Below the pieces are notes generated by a model. It was not told where the DNA came from, made no database searches, and was given only the letters and a program-made list of their open reading frames with translations. From the NCBI RefSeq assembly GCF_002097715.1, contig NZ_CP020737.1, forward strand, positions 620,001-684,000: DNA of 64,000 nucleotides, read 5' to 3'. The stretch is from Burkholderia ubonensis subsp. mesacidophila (lineage in GTDB: Bacteria > Pseudomonadota > Gammaproteobacteria > Burkholderiales > Burkholderiaceae). Positions 43,502 through 51,896 of the stretch are shown one piece after another; the first letter of the stretch is position 1, and each line of letters begins with the position of its first letter. Made by a program: the position numbers and the translations under genes.

Positions 43502-45802
43502 ATGTCCACGCAAGCCTCCTCCAAAGCCAAGCTCCGCGAAGCCGCTCTCGATTACCACGAATTCCCGACCCCCGGCAAGGTCGCGATTGCGCCGACCAAG
43601 CAGATGATCAACCAGCGCGACCTGGCGCTCGCCTATTCGCCGGGCGTCGCGTTCGCGTGCGAGGAGATCGTCGAGAATCCGCTGAACGCGGCCCGCTTCA
43701 CCGCGCGCAGCAACCTGGTCGGCGTCGTCACGAACGGCACCGCGGTGCTGGGCCTCGGCAACATCGGGCCGCTCGCGTCGAAGCCGGTGATGGAAGGCAA
43801 GGCCGTGCTGTTCAAGAAGTTCGCGGGCATCGACGTGTTCGACATCGAGCTGAACGAGTCCGACCCGCACAAGCTGGTCGACGTGATCGCCGCGCTCGAG
43901 CCGACCTTCGGCGGCATCAACCTGGAAGACATCAAGGCGCCGGACTGCTTCATCGTCGAGCGCGAAGCCCGCAAGCGGATGAAGATCCCGGTCTTCCACG
44001 ACGACCAGCACGGCACCGCGATCGTCGTCGCCGCGGCCGTCACGAACGGCCTGAAGGTGGTCGGCAAGGACATCAAGGAAGTCAAGCTGGTCGCGTCCGG
44101 CGCGGGCGCGGCCGCGCTCGCGTGTCTCGACCTGCTGGTCGACATCGGCCTGCCGCTCGAGAACATCACGGTGACCGACCTGGCCGGCGTGGTCTACAAG
44201 GGCCGCACCGAGCTGATGGACCCGGACAAGGAGCGTTTCGCGCGCGAAACCGACGCGCGCACGCTTGGCGAGGTGATCGACGGCGCGGACATCTTCCTCG
44301 GCCTGTCGGCGGCCGGCGTGCTGAAGCAGGAGATGGTCAAGGGCATGGCCGCGCGCCCGCTGATCCTCGCGCTCGCGAACCCGACGCCGGAAATCCTGCC
44401 CGAGCTCGCGCTCGAAGTGCGGCCGGACGCCGTGCTCGCGACCGGCCGCACCGACTATCCGAACCAGGTCAACAACGTCCTGTGCTTCCCGTTCATCTTC
44501 CGCGGCGCGCTCGACGTCGGCGCGACGACGATCACGCGTGAAATGGAGATCGCCGCCGTCAACGCGATCGCCGAGCTCGCGCAGCAGGAGCAAAGCGACA
44601 TCGTGGCGACCGCGTACGGGATCCAAGACCTGTCGTTCGGCCCCGAATACCTGATTCCGAAGCCGTTCGATCCGCGCCTGATCGTGAAGATCGCGCCGGC
44701 TGTCGCGCAGGCCGCGATGGACGGCGGCGTCGCGACGCGCGCGATCGAGGACATGGACGCGTACAAGCAGCACCTGCAGCAGTTCGTGTACCACAGCGGC
44801 ACGACGATGAAGCCGATCTTCCAGCTCGCGCGCAGCGTGCCGGCCGAGAAGAAGCGCGTCGTGTTCGCGGAAGGCGAGGAAGAGCGCGTGTTGCGCGCCG
44901 TTCAGATCGTCGTCGACGAGAAACTCGCGAAACCGATCCTGATCGGCCGTCCGGCCGTGATCGAGCACCGTATCCAGCGTTACGGCCTGCGCCTGACGCC
45001 GGGCGTCGACTACACCGTCGTCAACACCGAGCACGACGAGCGCTACCGCGAGTTCTGGCAGGACTACGCGAAGATGATGGCGCGCAAGGGCATCAGCGAG
45101 CAGCTCGCGCGCGTCGAGATGCGCCGCCGCACCACGCTGATCGGCGCGATGCTGGTGAAGAAGGGCGAAGCGGACGGGATGATCTGCGGCACGATCAGCA
45201 CGACGCACCGCCACCTGCACTTCATCGACCAGGTGATCGGCAAGCGGGCGGGCTGCAGCGTGTACGCGGCGATGAACGGCCTCGTGCTGCCGGGCCGCCA
45301 GATTTTCCTCGTCGACACGCACGTGAACGTCGATCCGACCCCGGAACAGCTCGCCGAGATCACGATCATGGCGGCGGAGGAAGTGCGCCGCTTCGGCATC
45401 GAGCCGAAGGTCGCGCTGTTGTCGCACTCGAATTTCGGCACGAGCAATGCGCCGTCCGCGCAGAAGATGCGCGATACGCTCGCGATCCTGCAGGAACGCG
45501 CGCCGGACCTGAAGGTCGACGGCGAAATGCACGGCGACGTCGCGCTCGACGCGGCGCTGCGCAAGGAGATCCTGCCGGATTCGACGCTGGAAGGCGAAGC
45601 GAACCTGCTGGTCCTGCCGAACATCGACGCCGCGAACATCGCGTACAACCTGCTGAAGACTGCCGCGGGCAACAACATCGCGATCGGGCCGATCCTGCTG
45701 GGCGCCGCGCAGCCGGTGCACGTGCTGACCGAATCGGCGACGGTGCGCCGGATCGTCAACATGGCTGCACTGCTCGTAGCCGACGTGAACGCGACGCGTT
45801 AA
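43502..45802 (+). CDS. maeB: NADP-dependent malic enzyme (MaeB type, with phosphotransacetylase-like domain)
   Basis: Oxidative decarboxylation of malate to pyruvate, supplying NADPH. The 766 residues comprise an N-terminal malic enzyme module (about 1-430; YSPGVAFACEEI, VFHDDQHGTAIVVAAAVTNG, VASGAGAAALACLDLLVD) and a C-terminal phosphate acetyltransferase-like domain (about 430-766; KKRVVFAEGEEERVLRAVQI), usually regulatory. ATG 43502 gives the family N-terminus MSTQASSKAKLREAALDYHE. TACAAT at 43457-43462 is a possible -10. No plus-strand terminator follows; the hairpin after it has its T-run on the other strand. Confidence 0.96.
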   Translation: MSTQASSKAKLREAALDYHEFPTPGKVAIAPTKQMINQRDLALAYSPGVAFACEEIVENPLNAARFTARSNLVGVVTNGTAVLGLGNIGPLASKPVMEGKAVLFKKFAGIDVFDIELNESDPHKLVDVIAALEPTFGGINLEDIKAPDCFIVEREARKRMKIPVFHDDQHGTAIVVAAAVTNGLKVVGKDIKEVKLVASGAGAAALACLDLLVDIGLPLENITVTDLAGVVYKGRTELMDPDKERFARETDARTLGEVIDGADIFLGLSAAGVLKQEMVKGMAARPLILALANPTPEILPELALEVRPDAVLATGRTDYPNQVNNVLCFPFIFRGALDVGATTITREMEIAAVNAIAELAQQEQSDIVATAYGIQDLSFGPEYLIPKPFDPRLIVKIAPAVAQAAMDGGVATRAIEDMDAYKQHLQQFVYHSGTTMKPIFQLARSVPAEKKRVVFAEGEEERVLRAVQIVVDEKLAKPILIGRPAVIEHRIQRYGLRLTPGVDYTVVNTEHDERYREFWQDYAKMMARKGISEQLARVEMRRRTTLIGAMLVKKGEADGMICGTISTTHRHLHFIDQVIGKRAGCSVYAAMNGLVLPGRQIFLVDTHVNVDPTPEQLAEITIMAAEEVRRFGIEPKVALLSHSNFGTSNAPSAQKMRDTLAILQERAPDLKVDGEMHGDVALDAALRKEILPDSTLEGEANLLVLPNIDAANIAYNLLKTAAGNNIAIGPILLGAAQPVHVLTESATVRRIVNMAALLVADVNATR

Positions 45803-45819
45803 GCGAATTTGTAAATAAA

Positions 45820-45960
45820 AGAAAAAAACGGCGTGCCCGCAATGGGCACGCCGCCGGGCAGGGCGCGCATGCGCTTCCCATAAGCAACAGCAGCATCTCT
45901 CCACTCCGGGTTCGAGCGTGGCAAGGAGGCAGGGTCTTGCCATGCGAGAGATGCCGACGC
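45820..45960 (-). ncRNA. candidate small RNA antisense to the maeB 3' flank
   Basis: In this 330-base gene-free interval (45803-46132) the minus strand reads a nested hairpin followed by an intrinsic terminator. The outer stem is GCATCTCTC with GAGAGATGC (45946-45954 and 45893-45901); inside it TGGCAAG pairs with CTTGCCA (45936-45942 and 45919-45925), leaving a C/U-rich loop ACCCTGCCTC that could pair with Shine-Dalgarno sequences. About 45 bases later comes a 10-bp GC stem with a seven-T tail. Promoter-like AT-rich DNA lies just upstream (45962-45990). Predicted length about 130-140 bases. It may equal a sRNA already reported in Burkholderia; I cannot assign a name. Confidence 0.55.
45822..45853 (-). 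terminator. intrinsic terminator reading on the minus strand
   Basis: CGGCGTGCCC (45829-45838) and GGGCACGCCG (45844-45853) form a 10-bp stem with a 5-base loop. The A-run at 45822-45828 becomes a seven-T tail on the minus strand, while the plus-strand side is CCGGGC. So it terminates minus-strand transcription. Confidence 0.8.
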
Positions 45961-45962
45961 CA

Positions 45963-45984
45963 TTTTATCTCATGTAAGATAAAA
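45963..45984. promoter_or_regulatory. AT-rich inverted repeat before the candidate sRNA
   Basis: TTTTATCT (45963-45970) and AGATAAAA (45977-45984) flank CATGTA. The minus-strand hexamers TAAAAT and TATCTT within it are possible -10 boxes of the candidate sRNA; the repeat may also be an operator. Confidence 0.45.
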
Positions 45985-46051
45985 GTAACCATGTTTCGGT
46001 AGAAATTGCCCGGGGCCCGATCCCGTCAGGCTTTCAATCCCCAAACGAACA

Positions 46052-46080
46052 TTGATTCGCGCGGACAATAGCGCTACGCT
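46052..46080 (+). promoter_or_regulatory. probable promoter of the barnase/barstar-like pair
   Basis: TTGATT (46052-46057) and TACGCT (46075-46080) are 17 bp apart, about 50 bases before the ribonuclease ATG. Confidence 0.45.
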
Positions 46081-46132
46081 AACGCCTTTGTTGGTCGTCA
46101 ACTACTTGATTTAACAGCGGGAACCCTGGTTC

Positions 46133-46564
46133 ATGGCACGCAAGTGGCTCCGCAACGGCGCGCTCGCGTCCGTCTTCGCGTTGTTCGCGATGGGTATCGT
46201 CGGCACGCCGACGGGCAGTCTGGTTTCCGCCGCCTACGCACGGCAGGCCGTTACGGCCGACGTGGCCGCCGGCGGGTTCGACACGATCCCGACCGCCCGT
46301 CTTCCGCGCGAGGCCGTGACCACGCTCGGCCTGATCGCCGGTGGCGGTCCCTATCCGTACGAGAAAGACGGCGTCGTGTTCGGCAACCGCGAGCGGATCC
46401 TGCCGAAGGCGAAACGCGGCTTCTATCACGAGTACACCGTGCCGACCCCGCGCGCGCGCAATCGCGGTGCGCGCCGGATCGTCTGCGGCGGGCCGCTGCG
46501 CCGGGTCGACAACTGTTATTACACGGACGACCACTACAGCAGTTTTAAACGTATTGTTGAATGA
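46133..46564 (+). CDS. exported barnase-family ribonuclease
   Basis: A 143-residue microbial ribonuclease of the N1/barnase (RNase Sa) family. Residues 1-36 form a signal peptide (MARKWLRNGALASVFALFAM..., ending near AYA). The C-terminal 65 residues align by eye with barnase: VVFGNRERILP, the general base Glu100 in FYHEYTV, Arg115 in ARRIV and His134 in TDDHYSSF, which correspond to barnase Glu73, Arg87 and His102. Cys118 and Cys128 could form a disulfide. A barstar-like gene begins 8 bases later, the classical nuclease-inhibitor arrangement. Confidence 0.9.
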   Translation: MARKWLRNGALASVFALFAMGIVGTPTGSLVSAAYARQAVTADVAAGGFDTIPTARLPREAVTTLGLIAGGGPYPYEKDGVVFGNRERILPKAKRGFYHEYTVPTPRARNRGARRIVCGGPLRRVDNCYYTDDHYSSFKRIVE

Positions 46565-46571
46565 CTTCGGG

Positions 46572-47147
46572 ATGAACGGCATGAGCGACTCCATCTACAC
46601 GCACGACGCGGCGTCGGCGGCGGATCTGTTCGCGGCCGGCGACGGCAATCTGTTTCAGCGCGTGATGCAGCTGCGCGCGGCGGTACAGGCCGGCGACGCG
46701 CCGGCGGAGCATGAAGCCAGCCCCGGGCTTTCATCGAACGAGGAGCCTATGAGCCTTTTCACGACCGTGCGACCCAATCTCGTGCAGTCGATCCGCGCGT
46801 TTCGCGTGCAGGATCTCGCCGACGAAGCCAGCCGGCTCGGCCAGCATTTCCTGTATGCGTATTGCGGCGCCGCCCAGTCGAAGCAGGAAGTGATGGAGAC
46901 GATCGCGACGTCGTTCCTGTTCCCGAAGCACTTCGGCAAGAACTACGACGCACTGTACGACTGCCTGACCGATCTCGTCGCGAAGGCGGGGGCGCAGCCC
47001 GGTTTCGTGATCGTGCTCGAAGGGCTGCCGATCGCGCAGAAGTTCGATAAGGAAGGCCGCGAAACGCTGCTCGACGTGTTCCGCGAGGCGGCCGAGTTCT
47101 GGGCCGAGCGCAAGGTCGCGTTCCGCGTGTTCTATTCGTTCGCATAA
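46572..47147 (+). CDS. barstar-family ribonuclease inhibitor
   Basis: Cytoplasmic inhibitor (191 residues from ATG 46572; ATG 46581 is nearly equal) that should neutralise the upstream ribonuclease before export. The barstar domain occupies about 70-191; KHFGKNYDALYDCLTDL at 119-135 contains the counterparts of barstar Asp35 and Asp39, the residues that plug the barnase active site. An N-terminal 65-residue extension (DAASAADLFAAGDGNLFQRV) is not part of barstar and is unexplained. A clear terminator closes the pair. Confidence 0.88.
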   Translation: MNGMSDSIYTHDAASAADLFAAGDGNLFQRVMQLRAAVQAGDAPAEHEASPGLSSNEEPMSLFTTVRPNLVQSIRAFRVQDLADEASRLGQHFLYAYCGAAQSKQEVMETIATSFLFPKHFGKNYDALYDCLTDLVAKAGAQPGFVIVLEGLPIAQKFDKEGRETLLDVFREAAEFWAERKVAFRVFYSFA

Positions 47148-47174
47148 GCGCCTGGCACGCGTCGGCCGCACAAG

Positions 47175-47200
47175 AAAGCCCGCCTTCGAGCGGGCTTTTT
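47175..47200 (+). terminator. intrinsic terminator of the ribonuclease/inhibitor pair
   Basis: AAAGCCCGC (47175-47183) pairs with GCGGGCTTT (47190-47198), loop CTTCGA, followed by further T residues to 47201. Confidence 0.9.
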
Positions 47201-47263
47201 TGCGTCTGCGGCGCGGGCAGCGATGCGTTGCCCGCGCCGCGAGCCCGTCGACGCTTTCATCGT

Positions 47264-47362
47264 GCGCTATTCGTGGACGAGTCCGTATTTCGGCGACATG
47301 TACCAGGCCGTGGCCGACTCGATTTTCAAATCGGCCAGGATGCCGCGGATGGAGGGTAGCGG
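47264..47362 (-). pseudogene. short orphan coding remnant (uncertain)
   Basis: The minus strand reads an open stretch ending RGILADLKIESATAWYMSPKYGLVHE and a TAG near 47272. Composition and codon use look like protein, unlike the surrounding frames, but there is no upstream ATG or ribosome site, and I do not recognise a family. It may be the C-terminal remnant of a lost gene. The rest of 47202-47414 holds nothing that I can identify. Confidence 0.25.
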
Positions 47363-47414
47363 CGAATGACGCGGCCGGCTTGGGTGCTGCAGGCGTAGGC
47401 GCGGCCGTCGTCGG

Positions 47415-48182
47415 TCACCACCCGCCCCAGCGCGCCGCCAGCGCGGCCAGCACCGCCGCGCCGGCCGTCTCGGTGCGCAGCACGCGCGGCCCGAGCGACA
47501 GCGCCGTGAACCCGTGCGCGCGTGCCGCGTGTTCCTCGTCGGGCGACAACCCGCCTTCCGGTCCAATCAGCAGCGTGACCGGCGCCGCGGGCGGCGTATC
47601 CGGCAGCGACGCAAACGGGATGCTTGCACGCGGCGACAGCAGCAGCCGCAGCTCGCCGTCGGCCGGCGCGGCCGGCAGCGCATCGAGCCACGCGTCGAAG
47701 CCGCGCACCGGCGCGACATCCGGCACGCGGTTGCGTCCGCACTGTTCGCACGACGCGCGCACGATGCCGCGCCAGTGCGCAACACGCTTCTCCGCGCGCT
47801 CGCCCGACAGCCGCACGACGCCGCGCGACGTCGACAGCGGCGCGATCGCGGCAACCCCGAGCTCGACCGCCTTCTCGATCACCCAGTCCATCTTGTCGCC
47901 GCCGGCGATCCCCTGCGCGAGCGTCACGCGATACGGCGGCTCCGCTTCCGCCGGCTCGAACGCGTCGAGCTGCGCAACCGCGCTGCGCTTGTCGATCTCG
48001 ACGAGCCGTGCGCGGTACTGGCCGCCCGTGCCGTCGAACAGCGCGAGCACATCGCCCGGCTGCAGCCGCAGCACCTGCGCATGACGGGCGACGTCGGCAG
48101 GCAGCGCGAGCACGGCGCCGGCGCTCAGCGCCGACTCGACGAAAAAGCGCGGCACGGCCGCGGTCGTGGTGGCTTCGCTCAT
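47415..48182 (-). CDS. rsmE: 16S rRNA (uracil-1498-N3)-methyltransferase
   Basis: SPOUT-class methyltransferase (255 residues) that modifies U1498 of 16S rRNA. Signatures: N-terminal PUA-like part with RFFVE and HAQVLRLQPGDVLALFDG, LAQGIAGGDKMDWVIEKAVELG, and the trefoil-knot SAM site LLIGPEGGLSPDEEHAAR and SLGPRVLRTETAGAAVLA. The ATG at 48182 overlaps the stop of the VOC gene by four bases. Confidence 0.96.
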   Translation of the reverse strand: MSEATTTAAVPRFFVESALSAGAVLALPADVARHAQVLRLQPGDVLALFDGTGGQYRARLVEIDKRSAVAQLDAFEPAEAEPPYRVTLAQGIAGGDKMDWVIEKAVELGVAAIAPLSTSRGVVRLSGERAEKRVAHWRGIVRASCEQCGRNRVPDVAPVRGFDAWLDALPAAPADGELRLLLSPRASIPFASLPDTPPAAPVTLLIGPEGGLSPDEEHAARAHGFTALSLGPRVLRTETAGAAVLAALAARWGGW

Positions 48183-48595
48183 GATTCGAGACGGCGCGCG
48201 AGCGCCCAGCGGTAACCGTCGAGATCCTCGACCTGCGCGAAGCGGTCGCCCCAGAACTGGTCCTGCGGCGCGCTCAACGATTTCGCGCCGGCGTCGAGCG
48301 CGCGCTGCCAGGTCGCGTCGACGTCGTCGACGTACAGATAGAACGATTGCGGCGCCGTCTCGCCTGCGCTGCGCGGCGTGCGTGCGGTCGAGCCGAAGGC
48401 GCCTTCGGGCGCGAACATCACGATCAGCTGGCCGCGATAGACCATCTCGACGTGCATGATCGCACCGTCCTCGTCGAGCACGTCGCGCAGCTCGAAGCCG
48501 AACGCGGCCTTGAAGAAATCGATGGCGGCGTGCGCGTTGCGCACGGCGAGGTAAGGCGTCAACCAAGGCACGTCGGCCGGACGTGGATCGGCCAT
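48179..48595 (-). CDS. VOC (glyoxalase/bleomycin resistance-like) family protein
   Basis: A 138-residue vicinal-oxygen-chelate fold protein. It begins with WLTPYLAVRNAHAAIDFFKAAFGFE and has the paired beta-alpha-beta-beta-beta modules, with MHVEMVYRGQLIVMF and FYLYVDDVDATWQRALDAG typical of PhnB/YurT-like members; DQFWGDRFAQVEDLDGYRW near the end carries a likely metal or substrate site. Function unknown. It is coupled to rsmE by a four-base overlap. Confidence 0.88.
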   Translation of the reverse strand: MADPRPADVPWLTPYLAVRNAHAAIDFFKAAFGFELRDVLDEDGAIMHVEMVYRGQLIVMFAPEGAFGSTARTPRSAGETAPQSFYLYVDDVDATWQRALDAGAKSLSAPQDQFWGDRFAQVEDLDGYRWALARRLES

Positions 48596-48635
48596 GAAAG
48601 TCTCCTGCAGGGGGAAAGCGGAACGGCGCGAGCGA

Positions 48636-49493
48636 TCAGCGGCGCGCGCCCAGTGTATCGCGCAGCGCGCGCGGTAACGCGAACAGCGCCGGGTGCAGCC
48701 GCGCGTCGTAGTAGCGCAGCCCTTCGACGCCGCGGCTCGCGAGGCGTTCCTCGATGTCGTGCATGAACAGCGACGCGGCGTCGAGCGTGTCGCTCGCGAT
48801 CGCCATCAGCCACACCGAGCCGTACAGCGGCACGTGCGCGGACAACGGATCGACGACCGCGAAGCTCGCGCGCAGGTCGGCAAGCAGCGCGGCGATGCGC
48901 GGCGCGTGAAAGACCGGCGAGCCGAGATGCATCGTGATCGCGCCGCACGGCGTCAGGATCCGCTTGAGATGCGTGTAGAAGTCGCGCGTGTAGAGGCCGG
49001 CCGCCGGCGAATCCGGCGGCGTGAGGTCGAACACGACGAGATCGAAATGCTCGACGGTCGACTCGACGAAGTGCGCGGCGTCGCCGATCACGACCTCGAC
49101 GCGCGGGTCGTCGAGCGCGCCCTGGTGCACGTCGTCGAGGAAGCGGCGCGCCATGCCGACGACCTCGTCGTCGAGCTCCGCGACCACGATCCGCTCGATG
49201 CACGCGTGCTTGAGAAGCTGGCGCGCCGCGCCGCCGTCGCCGCCGCCGAGCACGAGCGCCTTGCGCGGCGACGGATGCGCGAGCGCGGCAGGGTGCGTCA
49301 TGCACTCGTGGTAGATGTACTCGTCGCCGACCGACGTCATCGGCCGGCCGTCGAGCGTGAACAGGCGGCCGAGCTGCGGGGTCTCCCATACCTCGATCTG
49401 CTGGTGCGGGGATGCGACGTGCGCAAGCCGCCGCGCATGCGGAAAGCCGTAGGCGGAGTCAGGCGTCGGGTGAAAGAGAAGCGTCGTGCTCAC
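48636..49493 (-). CDS. speE: polyamine aminopropyltransferase (spermidine synthase-like)
   Basis: A 285-residue class I SAM-type fold enzyme. SpeE motifs: QIEVWETPQLGRLFTLDGR, GDEYIYHECMTHPAALAHPS, KALVLGGGDGGAARQLLKH, IVVAELDDEVV and FDLVVFDLTPPDSPAAGLYT (catalytic Asp). The likely reaction is transfer of an aminopropyl group to putrescine, although no decarboxylase gene lies nearby. A GTG start at 49493 fits the N-terminus STTLLFHPTPDSAYGFPH. It is divergent from tkt. Confidence 0.9.
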   Translation of the reverse strand: MSTTLLFHPTPDSAYGFPHARRLAHVASPHQQIEVWETPQLGRLFTLDGRPMTSVGDEYIYHECMTHPAALAHPSPRKALVLGGGDGGAARQLLKHACIERIVVAELDDEVVGMARRFLDDVHQGALDDPRVEVVIGDAAHFVESTVEHFDLVVFDLTPPDSPAAGLYTRDFYTHLKRILTPCGAITMHLGSPVFHAPRIAALLADLRASFAVVDPLSAHVPLYGSVWLMAIASDTLDAASLFMHDIEERLASRGVEGLRYYDARLHPALFALPRALRDTLGARR

Positions 49494-49531
49494 GGGCGGG
49501 CCGCGCGGGGGCGGGCAGTTCCAACGTCTGA

Positions 49532-49537
49532 ATTATA
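49532..49537 (-). promoter_or_regulatory. -10 box of speE
   Basis: A perfect TATAAT on the minus strand, 39 bases before the GTG start. No convincing -35. Confidence 0.5.
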
Positions 49538-49631
49538 GAGGGCGTACGGAGGGTGCGAAGCGGACAGCGGGAAGTTTGACGGAAAACCGTGCCGGAACGC
49601 TGACCGATCGGAAGGGAAATGTCGGCCCATC

Positions 49632-49640
49632 TGGTAAAAT
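49632..49640 (+). promoter_or_regulatory. extended -10 promoter of tkt
   Basis: TGGTAAAAT gives an extended -10 (TG one base before TAAAAT), placing the start about 135 bases before the tkt ATG. The rest of the 49494-49781 divergent region shows no other feature. Confidence 0.5.
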
Positions 49641-49781
49641 GTCGAGCTTTGCAGCCCCGTCCGTTGGCTCCGTCCGCTTCGCGTCCACCCTGGCGCCGCA
49701 CTGCGCGCCGGGAGCGGCTGACTAGCGAGCTTCCGGATACCGCACGTGCCCCGTTTTCTCGACTCGATCTCCGGACTCGAC

Positions 49782-51809
49782 ATGACGACCTCGTCTCCCG
49801 CCTCTACCACCCTGATGGCCAACGCGATCCGCGCGCTCGCGATGGATGCCGTCCAGCAAGCGAACTCCGGCCACCCCGGCATGCCGATGGGCATGGCCGA
49901 AATCGGCGTCGCGCTTTGGTCGCGCCACCTCAAGCACAACCCGACGAACCCGCACTGGGCCGACCGCGACCGTTTCGTGCTGTCGAACGGCCACGGCTCG
50001 ATGCTGCTGTACTCGCTGCTGCACCTGACCGGCTACGACCTGCCGATCGAAGAGCTGAAGAACTTCCGCCAGCTGCACTCGAAGACGCCGGGCCACCCGG
50101 AATACGGGATCACGCCGGGCGTCGAGACGACCACCGGCCCGCTCGGCCAAGGTCTCGCGAACGCGGTCGGCATGGCGCTCGGCGAAGCGCTGATGGCCGC
50201 CGAGTTCAACCGCGACGGCGCGAAGATCGTCGATCACCACACGTACGTGTTCCTCGGCGACGGCTGCCTGATGGAAGGCATCTCGCACGAGGCCTGCTCG
50301 TTCGCGGGCACGCTGAAGCTGAACAAGCTGATCGCGCTGTACGACGACAACGGCATCTCGATCGACGGCGACGTCGTGAACTGGTTCCACGACGACACGC
50401 CGAAGCGTTTCGAGGCGTACGGCTGGAACGTGATCCCGAACGTGAACGGCCATGACGTCGACGCGGTCGACGCGGCGATCGCGAAGGCGAAGCTGTCGGA
50501 CAAGCCGACGCTGATCTGCTGCAAGACGGTGATCGGCCAGGGCGCGGCGACCAAGGCGGGCGGCCACGACGTGCACGGCGCGGCGCTCGGCGCGGAAGAA
50601 ATCGCGAAGACGCGCGAGGCGCTCGGCTGGAAGTGGGAGCCGTTCGTGGTTCCGCAGGAAGTCTACGCGGCGTGGGATGCGAAGGAAGCCGGCAAGCGCG
50701 CCGAGTCCGACTGGGACGCGGTGTTTGCGCAATACCGCGCGAAGTATCCGACGGAAGCGGCCGAATTCGAACGCCGGATGGCCAACAAGCTGCCCGCCGA
50801 CTGGGCGGAGAAGGCGAAGGCGATCATCGCCGGCGCGAACGAGCGCGGCGAAACGGTCGCGACCCGCAAGGCGTCGCAGCAGGCGATCGAAGGCCTCGCC
50901 GCGGCGCTGCCCGAGCTGCTCGGCGGCTCGGCCGACCTGACCGGCTCGAACCTGACCAACTGGAAGGCGTCGAAGGCGGTCCGCGCGAATGCGGAAGGCC
51001 CGGGCGTCCAGCTTGGCAACCACATCAACTACGGCGTGCGCGAGTTCGGCATGAGCGCCGCGATCAACGGCCTCGCGCTGCACGGCGGCCACAAGCCGTT
51101 CGGCGGCACGTTCCTGACGTTCTCCGACTACAGCCGCAACGCGCTGCGCGTCGCCGCGCTGATGAAGGTGCCGTCGATCTACGTGTTCACGCACGACTCG
51201 ATCGGCCTCGGCGAGGACGGCCCGACGCACCAGTCGATCGAGCACGTGTCGAGCCTGCGCATGATTCCGAGCCACGACGTGTGGCGTCCGGCCGACACGG
51301 TCGAGACGGCCGTCGCGTGGACCCACGCAGTTGCCGCGGATCGTCCGTCGAGCCTGATCTTCAGCCGTCAGAACCTCGCGTTCAACCCGCGCACCGACGC
51401 GCAGATCGCGAACATCGAGAAGGGCGGCTACGTGCTGCGCGACTGGGACGAGGAAATCGTCGCGCGCAAGATCATCCTGATCGCGACGGGCTCGGAAGTC
51501 GAGCTCGCGATGAAGGCCGTCGAGACGCTCGCGCAGCAGGGCATCGCGGCGCGCGTCGTGTCGATGCCGTCGACCAACGTGTTCGACCGCCAGGATGCCG
51601 AGTACCGTGAACGCGTGCTGCCGCACGGCGTGCGCCGCGTCGCGATCGAAGCGGGCGTGACGAGCTTCTGGCACAAGTACGTCGGCCTGGAAGGCGGCGT
51701 CGTCGGGATCGACACGTTCGGCGAATCGGCGCCGGCCGGCGTGCTGTTCAAGCACTTCGGCTTCACCGTCGACAAGGTCGTCGAGACGGCCAAGGCCGTG
51801 CTGGCCTAA
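49782..51809 (+). CDS. tkt: transketolase
   Basis: Thiamine-diphosphate enzyme moving two-carbon units in the pentose phosphate and Calvin-type pathways. The 675 residues show [20 protein letters not shown], the ThDP motif [38 protein letters not shown] (GDG...N), and the C-terminal half with [42 protein letters not shown] chose ATG 49782 ([19 protein letters not shown]); a GTG at 49746 is the alternative. gap follows 87 bases downstream. Confidence 0.96.
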   Translation: MTTSSPASTTLMANAIRALAMDAVQQANSGHPGMPMGMAEIGVALWSRHLKHNPTNPHWADRDRFVLSNGHGSMLLYSLLHLTGYDLPIEELKNFRQLHSKTPGHPEYGITPGVETTTGPLGQGLANAVGMALGEALMAAEFNRDGAKIVDHHTYVFLGDGCLMEGISHEACSFAGTLKLNKLIALYDDNGISIDGDVVNWFHDDTPKRFEAYGWNVIPNVNGHDVDAVDAAIAKAKLSDKPTLICCKTVIGQGAATKAGGHDVHGAALGAEEIAKTREALGWKWEPFVVPQEVYAAWDAKEAGKRAESDWDAVFAQYRAKYPTEAAEFERRMANKLPADWAEKAKAIIAGANERGETVATRKASQQAIEGLAAALPELLGGSADLTGSNLTNWKASKAVRANAEGPGVQLGNHINYGVREFGMSAAINGLALHGGHKPFGGTFLTFSDYSRNALRVAALMKVPSIYVFTHDSIGLGEDGPTHQSIEHVSSLRMIPSHDVWRPADTVETAVAWTHAVAADRPSSLIFSRQNLAFNPRTDAQIANIEKGGYVLRDWDEEIVARKIILIATGSEVELAMKAVETLAQQGIAARVVSMPSTNVFDRQDAEYRERVLPHGVRRVAIEAGVTSFWHKYVGLEGGVVGIDTFGESAPAGVLFKHFGFTVDKVVETAKAVLA

Positions 51810-51896
51810 AAATACTCGCGGCGCGCGCGCTCCCCACGCGCGCGCCGCACCGTGAAGCTGCACGAAACGAATTTTTTCAGCCATCAGGAGATAGAC

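Noticed and set aside
42158..45943. Very long minus-strand open frame opposite maeB and running through thiL/pgpA in another frame
   Set aside because: Shadow of GC-rich codon usage; it would pass through the intrinsic terminator at 45829-45853 and has low-complexity Arg/His/Asp content.
45756..45992. 78-codon minus-strand frame at the candidate sRNA
   Set aside because: It has no ribosome site that I can see and crosses the terminator stem; a non-coding RNA explains the structure better.
46133..47147. Ribonuclease/barstar pair as a mobile-element addiction module
   Set aside because: The nuclease has a signal peptide and no mobility gene is nearby, so it looks like an exported enzyme with immunity, not plasmid-type addiction.
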